Numbered from the stretch's first letter, positions 1 to 6,104 are shown. The stretch is DNA of 7,280 nucleotides from an uncultured Clostridia bacterium (GCA_937934775.1 CALGYL010000149.1:1-7280), one strand, 5' to 3'. Numbers and translations are program-made. The notes: a model not told the origin generated them from the sequence alone.

Positions 1-54
1 CAGCCAAAATGCCAGAATTTGGTCTGTTTCGCGGCCCATGTACCGTCCAGCCAT
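1..54 (-). CDS. Possible start of a leftward gene, cut by window edge
   Basis: On the minus strand an ATG at position 54 opens a frame of 18 codons that runs off the left edge (MAGRYMGRETDQ...). The same frame is open upstream to a TAA at 121-123, so the true start could lie earlier. No strong ribosome binding site precedes the ATG; only a GTGAG-like stretch is seen about 12 nt upstream. The frame lies downstream of the UroD terminator and would be a separate unit. The family is not recognisable from so few residues, and the frame could be chance. Confidence 0.2.
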   Translation of the reverse strand, partial: MAGRYMGRETDQILAFWL

Positions 55-268
55 GATCAAAGACAGCTCACTGTTCGATTTGTGCCAAAGGATGGTCGGT
101 TTCAATTCGGCTTCGGTCGGTTATTCCGAAGTCTGTTTCTCTCGTTTTGCGCGCTGCGGTCGGTTTGACCATGGTATGTTTTATAAACCGCATGCCGGAT
201 TGGGTCATAATGCGTATATTCCCATGAAACAAACCCGCTGAGCGGCTGCCTTCCATCTCAGGCATAGG
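1..268. other. Non-coding stretch with a repeated GGTCGGTT motif
   Basis: No convincing complete gene is present. Short open frames exist on both strands but lack ribosome binding sites and recognisable protein features. The notable content is a repeated motif on the plus strand. GGTCGGTTT occurs at 94-102 and 158-166, and GGTCGGTT at 115-122. Weaker copies lie at 21-29 (GGTCTGTTT) and 73-81 (GTTCGATTT). The start distances 73 to 94, 94 to 115 and 115 to 158 are 21, 21 and 43 bases, about two and four helical turns. This could be a set of protein binding sites in front of the leftward frame at the edge, or a chance repeat in decayed coding sequence. Confidence 0.35.
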
Positions 269-295
269 AAAACGCCGGGTATGACGCCCCGGCGC
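269..295 (-). terminator. Intrinsic terminator of the UroD-family gene
   Basis: CGCCGGG (273-279) and CCCGGCG (288-294) form a perfect 7-bp GC-rich stem with an 8-base loop. Read on the minus strand it is followed at once by TTTT (complement of 269-272). It lies about 115 nt downstream of the stop codon of the leftward UroD-family gene. On the plus strand the nearest T run starts about 10 nt after the stem, so leftward termination is the better reading. Confidence 0.6.
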
Positions 296-408
296 ATAGA
301 AGGACTTTTTATATGTCTTTTCCTAAAGTATTGATGGAAATCAGCAGAATAGCGAGCGCACACTGTCTGCGCTGCGCGAAACGCTCGATGGGATGGCACT
401 CAGCCCGC

Positions 409-1647
409 TCAAAGCGGCTGCCCCGCAACCGCCTTGTACATGGCGATCAGGTTTTCCGGCGGCACATCCGGCATCACGTTATGCTCCTGATTGAACACAA
501 ACCCGCCGCCCGGCGCGAAGATGTCGATCATCCGGCGGGCATAATCGTACACCTGCTCCGGTTTTCCGCGGTTGAGCACCGCGCGGGTGTTCATGCCGCC
601 ACCCCAGAAGGTGATGTCGTTTCCAAATTCCCGCTTGAGCCGCTCCGGCTCCATATCCTGGGTAACGGTCTGCACCGGGTTGATGATGTCATATCCGGCA
701 TCGATCAGATCGGGCATCAGGCGGTAGATGGAGCCGCAGGAGTGCAAGAACGTCTTCATCCCGCTGTGCTTGTGCACGTAGTCGCACAGCATCTGATGGC
801 GCGGTTTGAAGAGGCTGCGATAGGTGGCGGGCGACATGAAAGGCCCGGTGTTCATGCCCAGGTCATCCCCAAAGCGCAGGATGTCGCAGACATCCCCCAC
901 CGCGCCGCACACCTTTTCCAGCGTCGCCAGATGCTTCTCCATCAGCGCGTCAAGTAGCGCCTCGACAGATTCCGGTTCCTCAAGCAAATCCATCAGGAAG
1001 TTGTCGATACGCCGCAAAAATGTTCCCCACTCGAAGAGGTTGCAGCCGCAGACAATCATCAGCGCCTTGTCGCTCTCCGCGCGTTTCTTCAGCGCTTTAT
1101 CGCGCAGCTTCTCCCAGAAATCCGGCTCGCCCGCGTGATCCCAGGGGCTATGGGCCAGCTTTTGCCACAGCACCTTGTTCATTGCGTGGCCAAGGTCCTT
1201 GTAATCCTCCGGATATCCATCCAGATAGGGAAACGCGGCCTGATCAAAAAACGTTGCGCCGGCTGGCATGGTGGCGATTTTGTCGCCCTCCCCGTCGCGG
1301 TATTCCAGCTTGCCGCCCACTTCCTTGGGATGGAACCAACTGGGCCAGTACACCTTCTGCCCCGTCGGCAGCGTCACCGGATACCAGTCCTCCGGCTGGT
1401 CGTTGAACGCGCGGCCAATGTCCAGGACGTCCGCGCCGAACATGTCCAAAACCGCATCTTCCGGCTGCGCCACCTGCTGCACCACATCGTACACCAGTGT
1501 TTTGGCGCCAGGAAGCTGCAAATGCCGAATCAGGTTATCGTATGCGATGGCCGATATGCCAGAACTGGGCGTTGCGCCGATGTCGAGCGGCACCCTGTCC
1601 GGCTCCCGGTGGGCAATGGCCGAGAGAACCCTTTCTCTGGATGTCAT
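409..1647 (-). CDS. Uroporphyrinogen decarboxylase family protein (orphan, not HemE)
   Basis: A 412-residue cytoplasmic protein of the UroD/MtaA fold, a TIM-barrel family that includes HemE and the zinc-dependent methyltransferases acting on methylcobamides. Visible landmarks are an N-terminal MTSRERVLSAI...PDRVPLD segment, FGDDLG at 259-264, HSCGS at 302-306 (H302 and C304 match the His-x-Cys zinc motif), WGGGMNTR at 348-355, and a C-terminal GGGFVFNQEHN...DVPPENL. The N-terminal arginine-rich substrate motif of HemE is absent, so haem synthesis is unlikely. No cysteine follows C304; H389 sits where MtaA-type enzymes carry their last Cys ligand. The ATG at 1647 is chosen because GGGAGGG lies 6 nt upstream; an in-frame ATG 9 codons earlier has no such site. 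No corrinoid protein or activator gene is adjacent. Substrate unknown; methyl or demethylation chemistry is inference from the family. Confidence 0.88.
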   Translation of the reverse strand: MTSRERVLSAIAHREPDRVPLDIGATPSSGISAIAYDNLIRHLQLPGAKTLVYDVVQQVAQPEDAVLDMFGADVLDIGRAFNDQPEDWYPVTLPTGQKVYWPSWFHPKEVGGKLEYRDGEGDKIATMPAGATFFDQAAFPYLDGYPEDYKDLGHAMNKVLWQKLAHSPWDHAGEPDFWEKLRDKALKKRAESDKALMIVCGCNLFEWGTFLRRIDNFLMDLLEEPESVEALLDALMEKHLATLEKVCGAVGDVCDILRFGDDLGMNTGPFMSPATYRSLFKPRHQMLCDYVHKHSGMKTFLHSCGSIYRLMPDLIDAGYDIINPVQTVTQDMEPERLKREFGNDITFWGGGMNTRAVLNRGKPEQVYDYARRMIDIFAPGGGFVFNQEHNVMPDVPPENLIAMYKAVAGQPL

Positions 1648-1690
1648 GGCAATCCCTCCCGCTGGCGGCCCCAAGACCGCTTATATTTCT

Positions 1691-1719
1691 ATTCTACAGG
1701 GGCGCGGTCAGTGAAACCA
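1691..1719 (-). promoter_or_regulatory. Candidate promoter for the UroD-family gene
   Basis: On the minus strand TAGAAT (complement of 1691-1696) is a 5/6 match to the sigma-A -10 box. It lies 43 nt upstream of the ATG, directly preceded by TG. The -35 at 17-bp spacing (TGGTTT, 1714-1719) is weak, so a regulator may be needed. It is placed well relative to the ribosome binding site. Confidence 0.35.
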
Positions 1720-1730
1720 GTGAATATCTT

Positions 1731-1812
1731 AACATCTTCATGCGTTTTTCCCAAATTCTCACGTTATCGGAAAGTGTGACCGAGAAAAACGTGACGTTTT
1801 CATGAAGATCTT
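1731..1812. promoter_or_regulatory. Nested inverted repeats, probable operator region
   Basis: A dense set of inverted repeats lies between the two divergent genes. AAAACGT-G-ACGTTTT (1786-1800) is a perfect 15-bp palindrome around one central base, the form of a dimeric repressor site. ATCTTCATG (1734-1742) pairs with CATGAAGAT (1801-1809), and CGTTTTTC (1743-1750) pairs with GAAAAACG (1784-1791). It lies upstream of both candidate promoters, so one regulator could control both genes. The regulator is not identifiable here. Confidence 0.5.
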
Positions 1813-1821
1813 TTAGCAGGC

Positions 1822-1851
1822 TTGCGAGTGCCTGCGCTCCGGTGATACTAT
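1822..1851 (+). promoter_or_regulatory. Promoter of the M18 aminopeptidase gene
   Basis: TTGCGA (1822-1827) and TACTAT (1846-1851) are separated by 18 bp, with TG one base before the -10 (1843-1844), an extended -10 element. The expected start is near 1858, leaving a leader of about 30 nt before the ATG at 1889. An inverted repeat ATACT-ATGGG-AGTAT (1845-1859) covers the -10 and the probable start site, where a repressor would block polymerase. Confidence 0.6.
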
Positions 1852-1888
1852 GGGAGTATTGTGAATCAAGAGAATCAGGAGGCACACC

Positions 1889-3268
1889 ATGGAACCGAAA
1901 AATGCCTGGCTGACCTATTCGCAGGCTGAACTTGAAAAAGTGGAAGCGCTGAGCGCGCGCTATCGCGCGTTTCTGGATGCCGGCAAGACCGAGCGGGAAT
2001 GCGCGGATCAGATGTATGCGCAGGCGCTGGCAAACGGCTACCAGCCGCTTGAGGAAGCGGTGCGCGCGGGCAAAGCGCTGCGTCCCGGCGATAAGCTGAT
2101 GACCCTGTGTATGGGCAAGGCGCTGGCGCTGTTCCACATCGGCGAAGCGGCGCTGGAGGCAGGTATGAACCTGGTGGGCGCGCACATCGATTCGCCCAGG
2201 CTGGACGTCAAGCAAAACCCGCTGTTTGAAGAGGACGGCCTTTGCAGCCTGGACACCCACTACTACGGCGGCATCAAAAAGTATCAGTGGCTATCGATGC
2301 CGCTGGCGCTGCACGGCGTGCTGGTCAAAACCGACGGGACGAGGGTGAACATCGTCGTCGGCGAGTCGGAAAGCGATCCGGTCCTGGGCATTTCGGACCT
2401 TCTGGCCCATCTTTCGAAGGATCAGATGGATAAAAAGGCCGGCGCACTGATTGAGGGCGAGGCGATGGATGTGATCGTCGGCTCCCGGCCGCTTCCGGGC
2501 GACGAAAAGCAGCCGGTCAAGGCGCTGATTCTGAAGCTTCTTTCCGATCAGTATGGCATCGAGGAAAAGGACTTCCTGTCCGCCGAATTGGAACTGGTCC
2601 CGGCGGGCCGGGCGCGGGATTTCGGACTGGACAGCAGCATGATTATGGCCTACGGTCATGACGACCGGTGCTGCGCGTTCGCTGCGTTTGAAGCGCTGAT
2701 GCGCGCAAGCGGCGTCCCGAAGCGCACGTTGTGCGCCATTCTGACTGACAAAGAGGAAATCGGCAGCGTGGGCGCAACCGGTATGCAGGCACGCTATTTT
2801 GAAAACGCGGTGGCCGAACTCGCCGGGCTTATGGGCGGGAACGAACTGACGGTTCGGCACGCGCTGTCCAGCAGCCGTATGCTTTCCTGCGACGTCAGCG
2901 CGGCGTTTGATCCCAAATTCCCGGACGTGTTTGAAAAGAAGAACGCCGCCTTCCTTGGCCGCGGCGTCAGCCTGAATAAATACACCGGCTCCCGCGGCAA
3001 GTACGATACCAACGACGCCAACGCCGAATTCGTCGCGTCGGTGCTTGGCATCTTCGAACGGGCGAACGTGTGTTTCCAGACCGCGGAACTGGGCAAGGTG
3101 GATCAGGGCGGCGGCGGCACCATCGCCTACATGTGCGCGCTATACGGCATGGAGGTCCTGGACGCGGGACTGCCGGTCCTGTCGATGCACGCGCCTTGGG
3201 AGATCGTCAGCAAGGCCGACCTGTTTGAATCCCTGCGAGCGCTTCAGGCGTTTCTGGATAACGCGTAA
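1889..3268 (+). CDS. M18 family zinc aminopeptidase (aminopeptidase I type)
   Basis: A 459-residue cytoplasmic metallopeptidase of family M18 (aspartyl aminopeptidase / yeast Ape1 type), which removes N-terminal residues, often acidic, from peptides and forms large tetrahedral oligomers. All expected active-site blocks appear in order: GAHIDSPRLD with H99 and D101, YGHDDR with D258/D259 as bridging metal ligand, DKEEIGSVGA with E289 and E290 (general base and zinc ligand), CDVSAAFDP with D335, and MHAPWE with H434. QGGGGT at 406-411 is also typical. Length matches bacterial M18 members. The ATG is preceded by AGGAGG (1877-1882) at 6-nt spacing, which fixes the start. There is no signal peptide. 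It appears monocistronic, with its own promoter and a terminator at 3325-3360. Peptide recycling is the likely role; the exact specificity cannot be read from sequence. Confidence 0.95.
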   Translation: MEPKNAWLTYSQAELEKVEALSARYRAFLDAGKTERECADQMYAQALANGYQPLEEAVRAGKALRPGDKLMTLCMGKALALFHIGEAALEAGMNLVGAHIDSPRLDVKQNPLFEEDGLCSLDTHYYGGIKKYQWLSMPLALHGVLVKTDGTRVNIVVGESESDPVLGISDLLAHLSKDQMDKKAGALIEGEAMDVIVGSRPLPGDEKQPVKALILKLLSDQYGIEEKDFLSAELELVPAGRARDFGLDSSMIMAYGHDDRCCAFAAFEALMRASGVPKRTLCAILTDKEEIGSVGATGMQARYFENAVAELAGLMGGNELTVRHALSSSRMLSCDVSAAFDPKFPDVFEKKNAAFLGRGVSLNKYTGSRGKYDTNDANAEFVASVLGIFERANVCFQTAELGKVDQGGGGTIAYMCALYGMEVLDAGLPVLSMHAPWEIVSKADLFESLRALQAFLDNA

Positions 3269-3310
3269 GAATGCTCCGCGAAACGGACACCGCACCGGCT
3301 GATGAAAGAC

Positions 3311-3360
3311 CACCATTAGTGGTGAAGGGCGATTTGGCAGAGACCAATCGCCCTTTTATT
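3311..3360 (+). terminator. Intrinsic terminator after the M18 gene
   Basis: The stem GGGCGATT (3327-3334) with AATCGCCC (3346-3353) is extended inside by GG/CC around one bulged T and outside by AA/TT. It is followed by TTTTATT (3354-3360). A small extra hairpin, CACCA-TTAG-TGGTG (3311-3324), sits directly in front. It ends about 90 nt after the stop codon of the aminopeptidase gene. Confidence 0.85.
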
Positions 3361-3386
3361 ATCGTATACTTTACAATCTGCCGCTG

Positions 3387-3415
3387 TTGCTTTTTCATTG
3401 GAAATCTGATAGAGT
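3387..3415 (+). promoter_or_regulatory. Promoter of a small transcription unit
   Basis: TTGCTT (3387-3392) and TAGAGT (3410-3415) are separated by 17 bp. TG lies one base before the -10 (3407-3408), giving an extended -10. The predicted start is near 3422, 27 nt after the previous terminator. This is the only good promoter seen in the 524-nt gap before rsgA. It could serve the small unit alone or also rsgA by read-through. Confidence 0.5.
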
Positions 3416-3427
3416 ATGGATGATATT

Positions 3428-3445
3428 CCCTGCCTGTTGGCAGGG
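3428..3445 (+). other. Leader hairpin upstream of a short reading frame
   Basis: CCCTGCC (3428-3434) and GGCAGGG (3439-3445) form a perfect 7-bp stem with a TGTT loop. It starts a few nt after the predicted transcription start and ends 4 nt before an AGGAG ribosome binding site (3450-3454 is GGAG with the preceding A). It could stabilise the transcript or modulate ribosome access. There is no T run after it, so it is not a terminator. Confidence 0.5.
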
Positions 3446-3465
3446 CGAAAGGAGCTGTTGTATAG

Positions 3466-3627
3466 ATGAACGCATTGAATGAGGTGTCCGCAGTTTAAAA
3501 CCGAATACGGGCGCAGCGAAATCGTGAACAACCGGATTCATATCTGTGCGCCCACCGGGAACCTTTCGTGAATACTGTCGCCGGAGTATCTGCAATACGT
3601 GCAAGCCGATGAGCACACTTCTCGATA
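3466..3627 (+). pseudogene. Broken short gene or decayed small protein gene
   Basis: An ATG at 3466 follows AAAGGAG (3448-3454) at 11-nt spacing but stops after 10 codons (MNALNEVSAV). In the +1 frame, coding-like sequence runs from about 3491 to a TGA at 3569-3571 (QFKTEYGRSEIVNNRIH..., codons like those of neighbouring genes). The same frame resumes as ILSPEYLQYVQADEHTSR to a TAA at 3625-3627. One base removed near 3491 and one changed in the TGA would restore a protein of roughly 53 residues. Its stop would lie inside the terminator stem at 3613-3639. A separate 30-codon frame with its own ATG (3479-3571) covers the middle part. I do not recognise the family. Alternatives are a non-coding RNA, a leader peptide, or sequencing error in an intact small gene. 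Confidence 0.35.
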
Positions 3628-3647
3628 AAAGGGGTGTGTTGTTTTTT
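3613..3647 (+). terminator. Intrinsic terminator of the small unit
   Basis: GCACACTTCT (3613-3622) pairs with AGGGGTGTGT (3630-3639) over ten positions, three of them G-T wobbles, around a 7-base loop. A T6 run follows at 3642-3647 and a T7 run at 3651-3657. The terminator closes the unit starting near 3422 and would reduce read-through into rsgA. Confidence 0.55.
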
Positions 3648-3692
3648 GCGTTTTTTTGCCTTTGATCGCTGCGGGAAAGGACAAAAAAACGC
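3648..3692. repeat. Long inverted repeat with T7/A7 tracts
   Basis: GCGTTTTTTTG (3648-3658) is the exact complement of CAAAAAAACGC (3682-3692). After one bulged A (3681) the stem continues with CCTTT/AAAGG (3659-3663 with 3676-3680), giving 16 pairs and a 12-base loop. Neither strand has a T run after the stem, so it is not an ordinary terminator. It lies between the small unit and rsgA and might act as a transcript-end or processing structure. Confidence 0.6.
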
Positions 3693-3792
3693 CGCTTCCG
3701 GAAATGAATACGTCGCTTAGCGAAAAGGAGTCGTGCATTCTTTGCCTGAACCTTTGTTGGAACGCCTGAAACGAAATGCAACGGAGGAATCA

Positions 3793-4878
3793 ATGGACTT
3801 ATCAGATTACGGCCTTTTGCCGCAGGATTATCCCCTGGATCCGGACAAAACCTATGCGCGGATCACCGCCGTACACAGGGCGCGCTACGACCTGGTTACC
3901 CCGTACGGCGAAAGCCATGCACGGCTGAAAGCCGGGGTCTACTTCAACAGCCATACCGATGAGTTTCCCACCACGGGCGATTTCGTGGAAATTCAGAGGA
4001 ACGATACCGGCGACAACCTGATCACCCGGACGCTTCCCCGGAAGTCCGGCTTCGCGCGGAATGATCTGTCCGGTCACGCCGCGGCGTATGTGAAGACCAT
4101 CAAGGGGCAGATGGTTGCCGCCAATTTCGACTATGTTTTCATCATGCAGTCCATGAATCAAGACCTCAGCCCAAGGCGGCTGGAACGCTATCTGGCGCTG
4201 GCGTGGCAGTCCGGAGCGACACCCGTTGTGGTGCTGACCAAGGCGGATCTGACGGGTGAATGTGCCGGCATTCTGTCTCAGGCGGAAGCGGCTGCCGCAA
4301 ACACGCGTATCCATGTGGTCAGCGCGAAGACGGGTTATGGCCTGGACGGGCTTTCCGAGTATTTGCGGAAGGGCAAGACGATTGTTCTTCTCGGCTCGTC
4401 CGGCGTAGGGAAGTCCAGTCTTGTCAACGCCCTGGCGGGAAGGGACGTCATGACGACTCGGGAGATCCGGGAGGACGACGGCAAGGGTCGGCACACGACC
4501 ACCCACCGCCAGCTGATCCTGCTGGACAGCGGCGTCATGATCATCGACACCCCCGGCATGCGGGAACTCGGCATGTGGCACGCTTCGCAAGGCCTACGTG
4601 AAGGGTTTGCCGATATTTTGGAGCTCGTCGGGCAGTGCAGGTTTTTCGACTGTAAGCACCACGGCGAGCCGGGCTGCGCGGTCCGGGCGGCCCTTGATGA
4701 CGGCAAGCTGAATTCCGAGCGCTGGGAGGCATATCTATCCCTGATGCGGGAGCAGGAATTTGTGGAGAGCAAGTCGGGGCGTCCGCGAACGGAGGATTCG
4801 CCTGGCACGGCCCGAATCCGGAAAGAGCGGAGCGAGCAGGAGAAAGGAGAACGGACGCATGGAATTGATTGGCTTTAA
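3793..4878 (+). CDS. rsgA: Ribosome small subunit-dependent GTPase RsgA
   Basis: A 361-residue circularly permuted GTPase that binds the 30S subunit late in assembly and helps release maturation factors, acting in the cytoplasm. An N-terminal OB-fold region covers about residues 15-90. The G motifs come in permuted order: TKAD (G4, 149-152), VSAKTG (G5, 176-181), GSSGVGKS (P-loop, 201-208), a T-rich switch around 235-237, and DTPG (G3, 252-255). The C-terminal zinc knuckle C-x4-C-x-H-x5-C is C282, C287, H289 and C295. The start is set at the ATG at 3793 because GGAGG lies 5 nt upstream and family members begin with a similar MDLSDYG. In-frame starts at 3733 (GTG) and 3742 (TTG) with their own AAAAGGAG could add 17-20 residues. 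The charged tail after residue 320 is variable in the family. It is not in the usual prpC-prkC-rsgA setting, so it may be a second paralogue. It overlaps the next gene by 20 nt. Confidence 0.93.
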   Translation: MDLSDYGLLPQDYPLDPDKTYARITAVHRARYDLVTPYGESHARLKAGVYFNSHTDEFPTTGDFVEIQRNDTGDNLITRTLPRKSGFARNDLSGHAAAYVKTIKGQMVAANFDYVFIMQSMNQDLSPRRLERYLALAWQSGATPVVVLTKADLTGECAGILSQAEAAAANTRIHVVSAKTGYGLDGLSEYLRKGKTIVLLGSSGVGKSSLVNALAGRDVMTTREIREDDGKGRHTTTHRQLILLDSGVMIIDTPGMRELGMWHASQGLREGFADILELVGQCRFFDCKHHGEPGCAVRAALDDGKLNSERWEAYLSLMREQEFVESKSGRPRTEDSPGTARIRKERSEQEKGERTHGIDWL

Positions 4879-5806
4879 TCGCAGCCACATCCGGCAGGCT
4901 CAGATACTGGCCGAGGAGAACTATGACGCGGAAAGGGGTTTGGTTCGCGCGCTGCCGCAGAATCCGCCCATGCCGGACCTTGCGCAATTTGCGGACAGCC
5001 ATCTGGGCGTAGCGGCCCTGCAGGGAGATCGCCTGATTGGCTTCCTCTGCTGCTGCGAGCCGAGGGAACACGCCTTTGGTTCAAACGCAACAGGCATCTT
5101 TTCCCCGCTTCACGCACACGGCGCGATTCAAGATAACCGGGAACAGATTTACCGGATGCTGTATCAAAGCGCGGCGAAAAAGTGGGTTTCAAAGGGCGCC
5201 GCCTACCATGCGATCTCCCTGTACGCTCACGACGAAGCAGCGAAGCGCGCGCTGTTTTCCTGCGGGTTTGGCGCGCGGTGCGTGGACGCGATTCGCCCAA
5301 TGGAGAGAATCCCGACCTCGCGAACAGCCGTCCTGCCCATCCGAAGGCTTAAACCGCGGGAGATCTCCCTGATCCGATCGCTGCGGGCAGGCCTGTCCGT
5401 CCATCTGGGCGAGAGCCCGTGCTTCCTGTATTCGTCGGCACAGACATATCAGCGCTGGCTTGCGAGGGCGGAGGAGCGGGATTCCATCGTCTACGCCGCC
5501 TTCGATTGGGATACCGCCGTCGCCTTTGTCGAAGCCACGCAAGGCGGGGAAAATTTCGCGACGGAAGCAAAGGACATGATGAACATCTGCGGCGCGTTCT
5601 GCCTTTCGGTATATCGCGGAAGCGGTCTGATGCAGTGCGTTTTGAACGCTTTGATTGCGGATCTCCAGGGAACGGGCTGTCTGCGTCTTGGCGTGGATTA
5701 TGAAAGCGCCAATCTGGCCGCCAGCGGGTTCTGGAGCAAGTACTTTCAGCCCTACACCTGCAGCGTTACCCGAAGGGTTGATGAAGCCGTGCTTCACAGG
5801 GCGTGA
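4859..5806 (+). CDS. Tandem-domain GNAT family N-acetyltransferase
   Basis: A 315-residue protein with two GNAT-like halves. The first (about 1-150) has the acceptor-side strands and ends with a helix and strand AAKRALFSCGFG typical of the GNAT C-terminus, but no clear acetyl-CoA pyrophosphate loop. The second (about 160-310) carries YRGSGLMQ (252-259), matching the R-x-x-G-x-G/A motif A, and SANLAASGFWSKYF (284-297), the motif B region. One active and one structural domain is the likely arrangement. The ATG at 4859 follows AGGAG (4845-4849) at 9-nt spacing and lies inside the end of rsgA, so it is probably translationally coupled. An earlier in-frame ATG at 4760 would overlap rsgA by 119 nt and lacks support. 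The acceptor substrate cannot be inferred; no resistance or biosynthetic partner gene is nearby. Confidence 0.82.
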   Translation: MELIGFNRSHIRQAQILAEENYDAERGLVRALPQNPPMPDLAQFADSHLGVAALQGDRLIGFLCCCEPREHAFGSNATGIFSPLHAHGAIQDNREQIYRMLYQSAAKKWVSKGAAYHAISLYAHDEAAKRALFSCGFGARCVDAIRPMERIPTSRTAVLPIRRLKPREISLIRSLRAGLSVHLGESPCFLYSSAQTYQRWLARAEERDSIVYAAFDWDTAVAFVEATQGGENFATEAKDMMNICGAFCLSVYRGSGLMQCVLNALIADLQGTGCLRLGVDYESANLAASGFWSKYFQPYTCSVTRRVDEAVLHRA

Positions 5807-5825
5807 CGGGACGGCATAGGGAGAC

Positions 5826-5895
5826 GCGCCACGCCTGACATGCGTGCGCCGCGGACGGCGGGCAGCCTTGCTTCATGCAACGCTGCCTGCTGTTT
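5826..5895 (+). terminator. Two consecutive hairpins after the rsgA-GNAT unit
   Basis: The first hairpin pairs GCGC-C-ACGC (5826-5834) with GCGTGCGC (5842-5849), with one bulged C and a 7-base loop. The second pairs GGCAGC (5861-5866) with GCTGCC (5882-5887) and TTGC (5868-5871) with GCAA (5877-5880) across one C-C mismatch, and extends outward through several wobble pairs. Only a short T-rich tail (TGCTGTTT) follows, so termination is plausible but not typical. They begin 20 nt after the GNAT stop codon. Confidence 0.45.
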
Positions 5896-6042
5896 CCGGA
5901 TAGGATTTCATCGGTTGCTCGCATCACAACCAGCCCGGCAAAACAGATGAGCAATATGTCCAGTATGAACTTTTGTTCTCTTACGTATCGTTGATATCCT
6001 GGGCCTGCTGAATCGAATTGGTGAATTCTAGTGGCGGCGCGC

Positions 6043-6071
6043 TTGTATTGCTCGGACTTTTTTGATAGAAT
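6043..6071 (+). promoter_or_regulatory. Promoter of the XRE-cupin / acyl-CoA synthetase operon
   Basis: TTGTAT (6043-6048) and TAGAAT (6066-6071) are separated by 17 bp, with TG one base before the -10 (6063-6064), an extended -10. The expected start is near 6078, leaving a leader of about 27 nt that contains the GGAGG site. XRE regulators often bind their own promoter, so autoregulation is likely but not shown by a clear palindrome here. Confidence 0.65.
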
Positions 6072-6104
6072 TATAAAACCAACAATCAAATTGGAGGTAC
6101 AGTT

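Noticed and set aside
38..241. Rightward 67-codon frame near the left edge
   Set aside because: No ribosome binding site or recognisable domain; its 7-residue periodicity follows from the GGTCGGTT repeats.
313..957. Rightward open frame of 214 codons
   Set aside because: It lies almost wholly opposite the UroD-family gene, has no family features and no ribosome binding site, and its composition fits an antisense shadow in GC-rich DNA.
2291..2860. Leftward open frame of 189 codons opposite the M18 gene
   Set aside because: The forward frame carries every M18 active-site motif; this is an antisense shadow.
3704..3769. 21-codon Cys-containing peptide frame (MNTSLSEKES...) before rsgA
   Set aside because: No ribosome binding site precedes its ATG and nothing marks it as coding; it overlaps the candidate upstream start region of rsgA.
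5766..6089. Leftward open frame with a hydrophobic stretch (FILDILLICFAGLVVM) in the gap before the XRE gene
   Set aside because: It starts at a TTG with no ribosome binding site, would overlap both the promoter of the XRE operon and the end of the GNAT gene, and its C-terminal part looks like an out-of-frame shadow. A decayed gene cannot be excluded.
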